Assembly (NCBI RefSeq): GCF_015624505.1
Contig: NZ_CP061379.1
Span: 5,704,001 to 5,768,000 of the forward strand
Source of the DNA: Bradyrhizobium commune
GTDB taxonomy: Bacteria > Pseudomonadota > Alphaproteobacteria > Rhizobiales > Xanthobacteraceae
Direction: 5' to 3'
DNA length: 64,000 nt
Part shown: one piece after another, positions 43,500 to 52,118 of the stretch
Numbering within the stretch: position 1 is the first letter of the stretch
How the letters are laid out: each line of letters opens with the position of its first letter
The notes under the pieces: model-generated
What the model saw: only the letters and a program-made list of their open reading frames with translations
Databases searched by the model: none
What the model was told of the DNA's origin: nothing
Made by a program: the position numbers and the translations under genes

Positions 43500-43660
43500 C
43501 TTGACAATGCATTGCGAAATGCGTGTCAGGAGCTAAACGCGAGAAAGGGAAGTTCGTACAGTGGGCTTGTAATTGAATGGTGATGTCATGTAACATCGGA
43601 ACATGTAATAGATGTTATTTTGTAAATTTTGTAAAATTTATAGGTCAATAAAGCTGCCCT
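43500..43660. promoter_or_regulatory. Divergent aceA / regulator promoter region
   Basis: The 229 bases between the two starts are strikingly AT-rich at 43560-43660. They contain two TTTTGTAAA direct repeats (43619-43636 region, ATTTTGTAAATTTTGTAAAA) and GCATTGCGAAATGC (43508-43521), a 14-base interrupted palindrome. Either could be the operator of the adjacent XRE regulator; not proven. Confidence 0.5.
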
Positions 43661-43682
43661 TAACACGCCTGGAGACCTAAAG

Positions 43683-45128
43683 ATGCCCGCCGAGTCCGGG
43701 AAGAAACTGTTCGTCGGCCCGCGCGTTCGGCGGATCAGGCAGCAATTGGGGCTGTCGCAGACCCAGATCGCCGAAGGGCTCGGGATCTCGCCGAGCTACA
43801 TCAACCTGATCGAGCGCAACCAGCGTCCGGTGACCGCACAGATCCTGCTGCGGCTGGCCGAGACCTACGACCTCGATTTGCGCGACCTTGCCACCGCCGA
43901 CGAGGACCGCTTCTTCGCCGAGTTGAACGAGATCTTTTCCGATCCGCTGTTCCGCCAGATCGACGTCCCCAAGCAGGAACTGCGCGACCTCGCCGAACTC
44001 TGCCCCGGCGTTACGCACGCGCTGCAGCGGCTCTATGCCGCTTATACCGAGGCGCGCCAGGGCGAGACGCTGGCGGCAGCGCAAATGGCCGACCGCGATG
44101 TCGGCACGCGCTACGAGGCCAACCCGGTCGAGCGCGTGCGCGAGCTAATCGAGGCCAACCGCAACTATTTTCCGGAGCTCGAGCAGGCCGCCGAGACTCT
44201 TCGCGACGAGCTGAACGTGCCGGCCGAAGGGCTGTACGCCGCGCTCGCGGCGCGATTGCGCGAAAAGCATTCGATCCAGACCCGCATCATGCCGGTCGAC
44301 GTGATGCGCGAGACGTTGCGCCGTTTCGACCGCCATCGCCGCCAGCTCCTGATCTCGGAGCTGGTCGACCTGCCCGGCCGCGCCTTCCAGCTCGCCTTCC
44401 AGCTCGGGCTTGGTGAATGCGCGCAAGCCCTGGAGACCATCATCGGCCGCGCCGGCCCGCTCGACGACGCGCCGCGGCGGCTGTTCCGCATCACGCTCGG
44501 CAACTACTTTGCGGCGGCCGTGATGATGCCCTACCCGGCGTTCCTGGCTGCAGCCGAAGCGCTCAACTACGACATCCATGTGCTGGCGCAGCGCTTCAAT
44601 TCCGGCTTCGAGCAGGTCTGTCATCGCCTCACCACGTTGCAGCGGCCGAATGCACGCGGCATTCCGTTCTTCCTGCTCCGCGTCGACAATGCCGGCAACG
44701 TGTCGAAGCGCTTTTCGTCGGGCACGTTCCCGTTCTCAAAATTCGGCGGCACGTGTCCCTTGTGGAACGTGCACTCGACCTTCGACACGCCGGATCGCCT
44801 GTTGAAGCAGGTGATCGAACTCTCCGACGGCACGCGCTATTTCTCGATCGCGCAGATGGTGCGCCGGCCGGTGGCGCCGCACCCGCTGCCGCAACCGCGC
44901 TTCGCCATCGGGCTCGGCTGCGAGATCCGCCACGCCGCGCGCCTGACTTACGCCGCCGGCATCGATCTGGAAAAGACGGAAGGCACGCCGATCGGCGTCA
45001 ACTGCCGCCTCTGCGAGCGCGAAAACTGCGCCCAGCGCGCCGAGCCGCCGATCACGCGCACGCTGATTCTGGACGAGACGACACGGCGGGTCAGCTCGTT
45101 TGCGTTCTCGAACGCAAGGGAGTTGTGA
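43683..45128 (+). CDS. XRE-family short-chain fatty acyl regulator (ScfR/RamB type)
   Basis: A 481-residue transcription factor. An N-terminal XRE helix-turn-helix (residues about 10-65: RIRQQLGLSQTQIAEGLGIS, SYINLIERNQRPV) is followed by an IrrE-like middle domain (about 170-300, with the metalloprotease HExxH not evident) and a C-terminal DUF2083 domain (about 320-470) with cysteines in INCRLCERENC. This is the layout of regulators of acetate/propionate metabolism such as RamB and PrpR-like ScfRs. Its position divergent to aceA supports control of the glyoxylate shunt. Confidence 0.9.
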   Translation: MPAESGKKLFVGPRVRRIRQQLGLSQTQIAEGLGISPSYINLIERNQRPVTAQILLRLAETYDLDLRDLATADEDRFFAELNEIFSDPLFRQIDVPKQELRDLAELCPGVTHALQRLYAAYTEARQGETLAAAQMADRDVGTRYEANPVERVRELIEANRNYFPELEQAAETLRDELNVPAEGLYAALAARLREKHSIQTRIMPVDVMRETLRRFDRHRRQLLISELVDLPGRAFQLAFQLGLGECAQALETIIGRAGPLDDAPRRLFRITLGNYFAAAVMMPYPAFLAAAEALNYDIHVLAQRFNSGFEQVCHRLTTLQRPNARGIPFFLLRVDNAGNVSKRFSSGTFPFSKFGGTCPLWNVHSTFDTPDRLLKQVIELSDGTRYFSIAQMVRRPVAPHPLPQPRFAIGLGCEIRHAARLTYAAGIDLEKTEGTPIGVNCRLCERENCAQRAEPPITRTLILDETTRRVSSFAFSNAREL

Positions 45129-45161
45129 GCGGCGGCGGAAGGCGCAAGCCACAAACTCAGT

Positions 45162-45283
45162 GTCGTCCCGGCGAAGGCCGGGACCCATAACCACAGGCCA
45201 TAGTTTAGCGAAGACAGATCATTTCCGATCTTGCGCCACAACTTCCGCCTCGGCGTATAGGTCCCGGCCTTTGCCGGGACGAC
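45162..45283. repeat. GTCGTCCCGGC(G)AAGGCCGGGAC palindromic repeat
   Basis: Begins GTCGTCCCGGCGAAGGCCGG (45162 on) and ends GGCCTTTGCCGGGACGAC (to 45283), each end itself a hairpin. It is the widespread rhizobial repeat usually written as CCCGGCGAAGGCCGGGACC. It lies between converging genes. Confidence 0.85.
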
Positions 45284-45306
45284 ATAAGAGGGAGTTCGCG
45301 CCAACG

Positions 45307-45600
45307 CTACGCCAGCGTGTGCACGATCACAGGCCCCGCTGCGGCGCTGGCGTGGCCGGCGAGCAGCGGGCCGAGATCCTTCTCGATCCAGGCGATCGCG
45401 CGCCGGTTCGCCTCCTCCGCCTGCTCGAACTTGTCGAAGATGGAAATTGCGGTCACCGTGTCGTCGCCGGCATAGACGACGTAATAGGCCCGAAAGCCGT
45501 CGACGTCGCTGATGATCGGAACGGCGCCGTCCTTGATGCGGCGCGCCAGCTCTTCCGCACTCCCGCTTTTCGCCTTGGCCTGACGGATGGCGGCATACAT
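45307..45600 (-). CDS. Small protein, antibiotic biosynthesis monooxygenase-like fold
   Basis: A 97-residue protein. YAAIRQAKAKSGSAEELARRI, GFRAYYVVYAGDDTVTAISIFD and EEANRRAIAWIEKDL resemble the dimeric alpha/beta barrel (ABM) type seen in many small rhizobial proteins. No catalytic assignment possible. Confidence 0.7.
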   Translation of the reverse strand: MYAAIRQAKAKSGSAEELARRIKDGAVPIISDVDGFRAYYVVYAGDDTVTAISIFDKFEQAEEANRRAIAWIEKDLGPLLAGHASAAAGPVIVHTLA

Positions 45601-45829
45601 GGCTTCCTCCCTTCCGGCTACTTGAACAGGGCCTGATGCCCAGGGGCGGATGTTACGCCGAAGCGCGCGGCCGATCTACGCCTTGGTTAACCCGAGGCTA
45701 ATCCGTCTCCGCGATCTGCAACCAACGATTAAGCACGCCTCAACATCGGTGCCTTAGTCTCGCCCCACTCACTTTTCGCAAACAACGGCAGCCTATCCTG
45801 CCGCGTCAAGTGACATCAGGGGGTTCATC

Positions 45830-46630
45830 ATGCGCATTGCGTTGCTGCTGACCGCGACCGTTGTCGGCGCGCTCTTTGCCAATCCATCCAACGCCGGATC
45901 GCTCGACGCCGGCGCGGCGCAGGCGCTGCCGCCCGGCTTCCAGAGCTACCGCGGCTACATGTTCGACCTGTCGGAGAACTCCGACCGCAAGGATGTCGAC
46001 AAGCTCACCGACAATGTGAAGCAGCAGATCGACGTCGTCGAAGCCTCCGGCCTCTCGCCGCGCGTGCTGCGCTTCTTCCGCACCGTCCCGATCGTCGCGA
46101 GCGAGATGGCCTGCCTCGACGAAGGTGCCGCAACCGCGTGCTACGGCCGGGTCACGCCGGACATCCAGCGCACCGCGCCCCGGGCGCTGACCGTGTGGGA
46201 CCATGACAAGCAGCGCTGGACCAATCCGAATGCCGTCGACCTCGCGGTCGATTCGGGGCTCGGCGTCATCATGCTGCGCCCGGACATGATGCGATACGAG
46301 AAGGAGGCCGTGCTGCTTCACGAGCTCCTGCACGCCTATCACGCGCGGCTGTTGCCGGACGGCTACGCCAACAAGGGCGTGATCGGCTACTACGCCTTGG
46401 CCAAGTCCAAGGACCAGCTGCCCAAGGAATCCTATGCGATGAAGAACCCCATGGAGTTCTTTGCGGTGACCGGGAGCATTTTTCTGTCCGGAAAGAGCGA
46501 ATTCCACGATCCCAAGACCCGCGAAGCGCTCAAGGAGAAGATGCCGGACTACTACAAATATCTGGTCGGTGTGTTCGGCTTCGACCCGGATCCGGCGGCT
46601 TCGAGCGGACCGGTCGCGTCGCTGAAGTGA
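45830..46630 (+). CDS. Exported protein with HELLH zinc-protease motif
   Basis: A 266-residue protein with a signal peptide of about 22 residues (ending NPSNAG). HELLH at 164-168 matches the HExxH zinc-protease motif, and a second Glu in NPMEFFA (E209) lies 41-45 residues after it, as in gluzincins such as the anthrax lethal-factor-like family. Length and the mostly alpha-helical C-terminus fit a small periplasmic or secreted metallopeptidase. Substrate unknown. A terminator hairpin follows. Confidence 0.78.
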   Translation: MRIALLLTATVVGALFANPSNAGSLDAGAAQALPPGFQSYRGYMFDLSENSDRKDVDKLTDNVKQQIDVVEASGLSPRVLRFFRTVPIVASEMACLDEGAATACYGRVTPDIQRTAPRALTVWDHDKQRWTNPNAVDLAVDSGLGVIMLRPDMMRYEKEAVLLHELLHAYHARLLPDGYANKGVIGYYALAKSKDQLPKESYAMKNPMEFFAVTGSIFLSGKSEFHDPKTREALKEKMPDYYKYLVGVFGFDPDPAASSGPVASLK

Positions 46631-46662
46631 CACCGGCGCTCAGGCGCCAGGACGACCCCAAG

Positions 46663-46692
46663 GGCCGCGCGAAAAGCGCGGCCTTTCTGTTT
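46663..46692 (+). terminator. Terminator after the HELLH protein gene
   Basis: GGCCGCGC-GAAAA-GCGCGGCC hairpin followed by TTTCTGTTTT, 33 bases after the stop. Confidence 0.85.
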
Positions 46693-46797
46693 TGCAAACC
46701 GGAAGCTGCGGATGACGCCCGGCCGGCAATTGCCAAGGTAGGGCCCGATCTGCATAGTCCCGCGCGCATCGATATCGTTTCAAGAGGATGGAAGAAC

Positions 46798-47139
46798 ATG
46801 GCGGACGCCGACCTGGATGTCGTGATCCGGCAACTGGCCAGACAGCTGCATACGGGCCTGATGACCCGCGCCAAGGAGCGGCGGGACCGCTTCAACGGCC
46901 TCGCGGCCAAGGCCAAGGGCAAGGAGACCGGCGACCGCTTCAAGATGATGGCCAAGGCCACGATGGAGCAGGCCACCGCCGCCGCCAGGCGCCTGCAAAT
47001 GTCCGCCGATAACGTCGCCGACAGCTATGCGAGATCGATGCGGCTCGCCGCCAGCACGCCGGTTCCGGCGAAGGCGGAGAAGACGCCGGCGAAGGAAAAG
47101 CCGGCGAAGAAGGCGAAGAAGAAAACCAAGAAGGCGTAG
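46798..47139 (+). CDS. Small protein with lysine-rich histone-like tail
   Basis: A 113-residue protein. Residues 1-75 are helical with regularly spaced charges (MADADLDVVIRQLARQLHTG). The last 35 residues are Ala/Lys/Pro-rich (PAKAEKTPAKEKPAKKAKKK), like the tail of histone H1-like proteins, so binding of nucleic acid is plausible. Purine-rich GAGGATGGAAG precedes the ATG. No family is assigned. Confidence 0.7.
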   Translation: MADADLDVVIRQLARQLHTGLMTRAKERRDRFNGLAAKAKGKETGDRFKMMAKATMEQATAAARRLQMSADNVADSYARSMRLAASTPVPAKAEKTPAKEKPAKKAKKKTKKA

Positions 47140-47161
47140 CCGCTGCGGAGAGAGACTTCTC

Positions 47162-47803
47162 TCACCGCCGCGGCACGGAGAGACGCCTGGGCTCGGCGCT
47201 TGACAGCTCCGCAAGTTTCGCGCGCGCAGCGTCATGCGCCCTTGTGTCCCGGCCCGCGGGCAGCGCCAATGCCGCTTCGAAATCGGTGCGGGCATCGTCG
47301 GCCTGGCCGCGGGCGAGGTACGCCAGGCCGCGGTCAAGGCGGACCTGCGCGTCGGCCGGGTCGAGACGGACGGCGGTGCTGTAGCTCAGGATGGCGCGGT
47401 CGAGATCGCCCTTGGCGGCCAGCGCAACGCCGCGCTCGTGATAGGGCTTGGCAAGCTTGGGGTCGAGCGCAATCGCCTCGTCATAGTCGGCAATCGCGAG
47501 CTCCGGCTCGCCGTTCTGCCGGTAGGCCTGCGCGCGGTCGCGATAGAGCGAGGCGCGGTTGGGATTGAGATGGATGGCCTCGTCGAAATCGGAAATCGCG
47601 CGACCGTAGTCGCCGTGGCGCAGCGCGATCCGACCGCGCCCCTCATAGGCAAAGGCGATCAGCGAGCCGCGGAACGGCGAGAAGCCGATCACGGCCGAGC
47701 AGATGTCTGGCTCGTCTTCGTCGCCGCAATTCACGACCGTATGCGTGGACAGCCCAACGAGCACGCCCAGGACGATCAGCAATGGCACGGCAGCTTTGGT
47801 CAT
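47162..47803 (-). CDS. TPR repeat protein, membrane-anchored
   Basis: A 213-residue protein. One N-terminal helix (about 4-20) is followed by at least three to four TPR units: EGRGRIALRHGDYGRAISDF, RDRAQAYRQNGEPELAIADY, HERGVALAAKGDLDRAILSY and RLDRGLAYLARGQADDARTD. TPR arrays mediate protein contacts; the partner is unknown. The ATG at 47803 starts the helix; an upstream extension of 29 residues cannot be excluded. C-terminal arginine-rich tail (PRRLSVPRR). Confidence 0.8.
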   Translation of the reverse strand: MTKAAVPLLIVLGVLVGLSTHTVVNCGDEDEPDICSAVIGFSPFRGSLIAFAYEGRGRIALRHGDYGRAISDFDEAIHLNPNRASLYRDRAQAYRQNGEPELAIADYDEAIALDPKLAKPYHERGVALAAKGDLDRAILSYSTAVRLDPADAQVRLDRGLAYLARGQADDARTDFEAALALPAGRDTRAHDAARAKLAELSSAEPRRLSVPRR

Positions 47804-47981
47804 CTTCGACGGTGGCCGGCGAGAGGCCAGCCACGCATCCCCTTTCGAAGGAACACTCCGGAAAAGTGTTAACACCGGCGGGGACGACACACTGTGCGCC
47901 AGATCACAAAGGCGGCGTGATGTTATCGCGTCGCAAAAACAGCCATTGTGAAATAGGGCCGCCTGAGAACTCGGCCAAGGA

Positions 47982-48155
47982 CTAGGCCAAGACCCAGAAA
48001 AAACCCTTCCAGATCATCATAGCAAGAAAACCGCACCAGCAGATCGTCACCGCGGCCAGTGACGTCAGCAACAAAGCGCCTTCCATGCGTTCGGAAAGGC
48101 CGTCCCGCGGCGCAATATCGCGTTCGACCACCTGCTCCATCTGCAACGGTACCAT
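47982..48155 (-). CDS. Small single-helix membrane protein
   Basis: A 57-residue protein. Residues 1-25 are soluble (MVPLQMEQVVERDIAPRDGL) and a helix spans about 27-52 (LLLTSLAAVTICWCGFLAMM). The ATG at 48155 is chosen because GGAGG lies 5 bases before it; a frame 17 codons longer has no such site. Function unknown. Confidence 0.65.
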   Translation of the reverse strand: MVPLQMEQVVERDIAPRDGLSERMEGALLLTSLAAVTICWCGFLAMMIWKGFFWVLA

Positions 48156-48416
48156 GCGAACCTCCGGCAATTTTGCATTCGCAAAAGTCTGCCACTCGGC
48201 AAGCATTCCAACCTGTTGCTCCCCCAGCCAAGGCGAGCATCACTGGTCTGGCGCAACGCGCGACAAAGCGCAATAGACATTTCGGATAGTGCGCAGCAGC
48301 AATCTACAGCCTGACGATGATGTCAGCCGATGCCGGCAATGCGGCGTTGAATCAGAAATTTCGCGCCTGAATTGCAGCGTCGAAAATATGCGCGACCGCT
48401 GCGGCTCGCCGCCGCC

Positions 48417-49373
48417 TCATCCCCAAGGACCACGTGAAGGACCACGTGAAGGACCGCGCGAGGACGAGCGGCCCCACGGGCTTTGCGGCGGATAGTTTTC
48501 ATTGGCGCCGACCGAGGGCGCGGCATGCGCGCCGAGCTCGGACGCCAATTGCTGGAGCGCCGCGATACGGTTCTGCGTCGAGGGATGCGTGGCGAAGAGA
48601 CTGTCGACGCCATGGCCCGACAGCGGATTGATGATGAACATGTGCGCGGTCGCAGGATTGCGTTCGGCATCATGGTTCGGCACCTGATGTGCGGCGCCTT
48701 CGATCTTCACCAGCGCCGAGGCGAGCCACATCGGCTGGCCGACGATGCGCGCACCGAGATTGTCGGCCGCATATTCGCGGGTGCGGCTGATCGCCATCTG
48801 CACCAGCATGGCGCCGAGCGGCGCCAGGATCATCATCAGGATCGAGCCGACGATGCCGGGGCCGTTATTGTCGCGGTTGCCGCCGAAGAACATGCCGAAT
48901 TGCGCCAGCATGGAGATCGCGCCCGCAATGGTCGCGGTGATCGTCATCAGAAGCGTGTCGTGATGCTTGATGTGTGCGAGCTCGTGCGCGATCACGCCGG
49001 CGAGCTCCTCGCGGCTGAGCTGACGCATCAGGCCGGTGGTGACGGCCACGGCCGCGTTCTCGGGATTTCGCCCCGTGGCGAACGCGTTCGGCTGCGCCTC
49101 GTCCATCAGGAACACGCGCGGCATCGGCAGCGCGGCGCGGCCGGCAAGCTCGGCGACGAGGCCGACCAGCTCCGGCGCGCTTTGCCGGTCGACCTCATGG
49201 GCCCCGTACATCGAGAGCACCATGCGGTCGGAGTTCCAGTAAGTGAACAGATTGGTTGCCGCAGCAATGACAAGCGCGATCATGGCGCCGGCAGCGCCGC
49301 CGATCAGATAGCCCACGCCCATGAACAGGGCGGTGAGGCCTGCGAGAAGCATCGCGGTACGAAGATAGTTCAT
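48417..49373 (-). CDS. htpX: HtpX membrane metalloprotease
   Basis: A 318-residue HtpX (M48) protease. HELAH at 130-134 with the downstream Glu in [13 protein letters not shown] forms the zinc site; two N-terminal helices (about 5-45) and two more (about 145-195) sit in the cytoplasmic membrane. It degrades misfolded membrane proteins. The C-terminus has an added tail of SRG-P repeats ([15 protein letters not shown]) made by 12-base tandem repeats (AAGGACCACGTG) at 48425-48460 on the plus strand. Confidence 0.93.
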   Translation of the reverse strand: MNYLRTAMLLAGLTALFMGVGYLIGGAAGAMIALVIAAATNLFTYWNSDRMVLSMYGAHEVDRQSAPELVGLVAELAGRAALPMPRVFLMDEAQPNAFATGRNPENAAVAVTTGLMRQLSREELAGVIAHELAHIKHHDTLLMTITATIAGAISMLAQFGMFFGGNRDNNGPGIVGSILMMILAPLGAMLVQMAISRTREYAADNLGARIVGQPMWLASALVKIEGAAHQVPNHDAERNPATAHMFIINPLSGHGVDSLFATHPSTQNRIAALQQLASELGAHAAPSVGANENYPPQSPWGRSSSRGPSRGPSRGPWG

Positions 49374-49524
49374 GGCCGTCTCCCAAGGCGGCCGCAGGAG
49401 CCGAAGCGCTGCGGGCCACCAAAGAGGAGGTAGGAATTCCCCCGGCCGGCCCGCAAGGTTTCAGGGTGCGTCGCGGAGCCGCGGCACTTGACCCGGCCCG
49501 GGACACCCGGGCACGATCGAGGGC

Positions 49525-49755
49525 ATGCGCTTCGAAATTCTCGGCGAGATTACCGAGGTCGAAACCTTCGCCAGCGGCTCGGATATCCGCGAGATAGCCC
49601 GGCTCCGGCGAATCTATGGGCGAGGACGTTGGCGAAAGCGCAAGGGCATCGCTCAGGTGCGATTATCAGATGGCTCTACCCATCTCGCTGAGATACATTG
49701 GTACGAGGCCGCCGGCCTTGGCCGCAAGGAATTCAAGATCAAGAACCTGCTCTGA
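49525..49755 (+). CDS. Conserved small protein of unknown function
   Basis: A 76-residue basic protein: FEILGEITEVETFASGSDIREIARLRRIYGRGRWRKRKGIAQVRLSDG. The compact pattern with conserved Gly/Arg/Trp and no hydrophobic segment looks like a real small family common in Bradyrhizobium, but the role is unknown. It is followed 5 bases later by another small gene. Confidence 0.75.
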   Translation: MRFEILGEITEVETFASGSDIREIARLRRIYGRGRWRKRKGIAQVRLSDGSTHLAEIHWYEAAGLGRKEFKIKNLL

Positions 49756-49760
49756 CAATC

Positions 49761-49988
49761 ATGACGAAATCGCGAAGCAAGCAACTGGTGATCTGCGTGG
49801 ACAATGAGGGCTACGCGGCGTCGCTCGAGAAGCGCAAGATCTATGTGGCGCTGCGCGATCCGGTGGCCGAGAAACTCGACATGCTGCGGATCGTCGATGA
49901 GTCCGGCGAGGACTACCTCTATCCGAAGACCTTCTTTCGCGAGATCGCCCTCCCCCTCGCTGTGAAACGCGCCGTATTGGCGGCCTAG
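49761..49988 (+). CDS. Conserved small protein of unknown function
   Basis: A 75-residue protein: LVICVDNEGYAASLEKRKIYVALRDPVAEKLDMLRIVDESGEDYLYP. It begins with a beta-strand typical of small soluble proteins. The ATG follows the stop of the preceding small gene by 5 bases, so the two may be coupled. Function unknown. Confidence 0.75.
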   Translation: MTKSRSKQLVICVDNEGYAASLEKRKIYVALRDPVAEKLDMLRIVDESGEDYLYPKTFFREIALPLAVKRAVLAA

Positions 49989-50016
49989 CAGCTCCCCGAC
50001 AGCACCAGAGATATCG

Positions 50017-51333
50017 ATGCCGATGAACTGCCTTGGTTCTCGCCTTGCGGTCGTGACGATCGCGGTCTCATTCGCCCTCGCCCTTCCTGCCTCCGCCCAA
50101 TTCGCGCCGCCGCCCGCAAAGCCCGCCGCTCCCAGAGCCACGGCACCCTCGCAGCGCGCGGCATCGTGCCACAATGGCGCGAGCTTCGATCGCTTTCTTG
50201 CCGACGTGAAGAACCAAGCGCTTGCCGCCGGTGTGTCGCAGCGGGCGCTGAGCGAGGCCTCGCCCTACCTCGTTTACGACCAGGGCATCGTCAACCGCGA
50301 CCGTGGCCAGCGCGTGTTCGGCCAGCTCTTCACCGAATTCGCCGGCCGCATGGCCGCGCCCTACCGGATGCAGAACGGCCAGCAGCACATCAAGCAATAC
50401 GCCGCCGCGTTCGCGCGCGCGGAGAAGGAGTATGGCGTGCCGCCGGCGGTGATTGCCGCGTTCTGGGGACTGGAAAGCGATTTCGGCGCCAATATGGGCA
50501 ATTTGCCAATGCTGAAATCGCTGGTGTCGCTGGCCTATGATTGCCGCCGCTCGGACATGTTCGTGGGCGAGACCATTGCCGCGCTGAAAGTCATCGACCG
50601 CGGCGATCTCACACCGGACGAGATGATCGGCTCCTGGGCCGGCGAGCTCGGCCAGACGCAATTTCTGCCGACGCATTACGTCAACTACGCCGTCGATTAT
50701 GACGGCGACGGACGGCGCGATCTGTTGCGCAGCGCGCCCGATGTGATCGGCTCGACCGCGAACTACATCGCCAACGGCTTGAAGTGGCGACGCGGCGAGC
50801 CTTGGCTGGAGGAAATCAAGGTGCCGCCGAACCTGCCCTGGGATCAGACCGATCTGACCGTACAGCAGCCGCGCTCAAAATGGGCACAGCTGGGCGTCAC
50901 CTACGCGGACGGACGGCCGTTGCCGAACGACAATCTTGCCGCCTCCGTGCTGCTGCCGATGGGACGGACCGGGCCGGCCTTCATGGCCTATGCGAATTTC
51001 GCGGCCTACACCGAATGGAATAACTCGCTGATCTATTCGACAACGGCCGGCTATCTCGCCTCGCGCATCGCAGGCGCTGCGCCGATGCGCAAGCCCGCCG
51101 GGCAGGTCGCGCAATTGCCGTTCAACGAACTGAAGGAATTGCAGCAGCTTCTGGTGCGCGCCGGCTTCAATGTCGGCAAGGTCGACGGCGTGCTCGGCCA
51201 GCAGAGCCGCGCCGCCGTGAAAGCGATGCAGATCAAATACGGCCTGCCGGCCGATTCCTGGCCGACCGCCGAGCTTCTGGCGCGCATGCGCGGCGGCACG
51301 GCGCAGGCCCAGCCGGCGGGCATGGTGCGGTAG
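50017..51333 (+). CDS. MltB-type lytic murein transglycosylase
   Basis: A 438-residue exported enzyme. The signal peptide is about 1-28 (LALPASAQ). The SLT_2/MltB domain (about 55-350) has the catalytic Glu in GLESDFG (E153) and the GELGQTQFLPTHYVNYAVD motif. A C-terminal peptidoglycan-binding (PG_binding_1) domain (about 360-430, LQQLLVRAGFNVGKVDGVLGQQSR) follows. It cleaves peptidoglycan glycan strands with 1,6-anhydro end formation. Start is at 50017 or the in-frame ATG at 50023. Confidence 0.93.
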   Translation: MPMNCLGSRLAVVTIAVSFALALPASAQFAPPPAKPAAPRATAPSQRAASCHNGASFDRFLADVKNQALAAGVSQRALSEASPYLVYDQGIVNRDRGQRVFGQLFTEFAGRMAAPYRMQNGQQHIKQYAAAFARAEKEYGVPPAVIAAFWGLESDFGANMGNLPMLKSLVSLAYDCRRSDMFVGETIAALKVIDRGDLTPDEMIGSWAGELGQTQFLPTHYVNYAVDYDGDGRRDLLRSAPDVIGSTANYIANGLKWRRGEPWLEEIKVPPNLPWDQTDLTVQQPRSKWAQLGVTYADGRPLPNDNLAASVLLPMGRTGPAFMAYANFAAYTEWNNSLIYSTTAGYLASRIAGAAPMRKPAGQVAQLPFNELKELQQLLVRAGFNVGKVDGVLGQQSRAAVKAMQIKYGLPADSWPTAELLARMRGGTAQAQPAGMVR

Positions 51334-51441
51334 AATTTTCGCACCGCACAAGGCGCTTCCGCGATTGTAATTTTCCATGAGGCTCCCATGTGAGTGGCTC
51401 AGGTTTCCCCTGAGATTTCCCCTCATTCGAGCGAGCACCAC

Positions 51442-51945
51442 ATGTCCTTCTACGACGCCGTCGTCCCCGCCTATTTGCAAATGCTGAACAGCCTGACCGG
51501 CCTTCTGACGAAGGCTGAGGCGCATTGCGCGGCCAAAAAAGTCGACCCGAGCGTGCTGCTGGGATCTCGCCTGTACCCGGACATGCTGCCGCTGTCGAAG
51601 CAGATCCAGCTCGCCAGCGACTATCCGACCAGGGGTTGTGCGCGGCTGACGCACAGCGAGGTACCGTCGACGCCCGACACCGAGACGACGTTTGCGGAAT
51701 TGAAGCAGCGGCTGGCGAAGACGATCGATTATGTCAAATCGTTCAAGCCTGAGCAGTTCGAGGGCGCCGATACCAAGGACGTCACCTTCCCCGTCGGCCC
51801 TGACAAGACCATCACGATGAAGGGGCAGCAATTCCTGAGCACGTTCTCTCTGCCGAACTTCTATTTCCACGCGGCGACCGCCCACGGCATCTTGCGTCAC
51901 AATGGCGTCGAGATCGGCAAGCGCGATTTCCTCGGCGCGAACTGA
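51442..51945 (+). CDS. DUF1993 domain protein
   Basis: A 167-residue helical protein of DUF1993: SFYDAVVPAYLQMLNSLTGLL, PDMLPLSKQIQLASDY, FYFHAATAHGILRHNGVEIGKRDFLG. The family has a DinB-like four-helix fold; the H-x3-H of the last block could bind metal. Function unknown. The ATG at 51442 begins the conserved part; an upstream extension of 16 residues is non-conserved. Confidence 0.88.
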   Translation: MSFYDAVVPAYLQMLNSLTGLLTKAEAHCAAKKVDPSVLLGSRLYPDMLPLSKQIQLASDYPTRGCARLTHSEVPSTPDTETTFAELKQRLAKTIDYVKSFKPEQFEGADTKDVTFPVGPDKTITMKGQQFLSTFSLPNFYFHAATAHGILRHNGVEIGKRDFLGAN

Positions 51946-52118
51946 GCCCGCGCCGCGACGGCAGTGGAAATCCGCTGCCGTGGCTTCCATTGCACACGAA
52001 TTATGCTACGCGGGTCTGGCCGCGTAGCTCGCCTGCACTTTCCGAATGGCTCCTCCCTTGCGCTGATTGCCGCAATGCACAAGTGTTCCAGATCTCTCAC
52101 CCCCTGGAAGCATCCCCC

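Noticed and set aside
41030..43504. Open plus-strand frame of 824 codons opposite aceA
   Set aside because: It runs antisense through aceA, the DUF4170 gene and part of the next gene; no domain and no ribosome-binding site. It is a shadow of high-GC coding.
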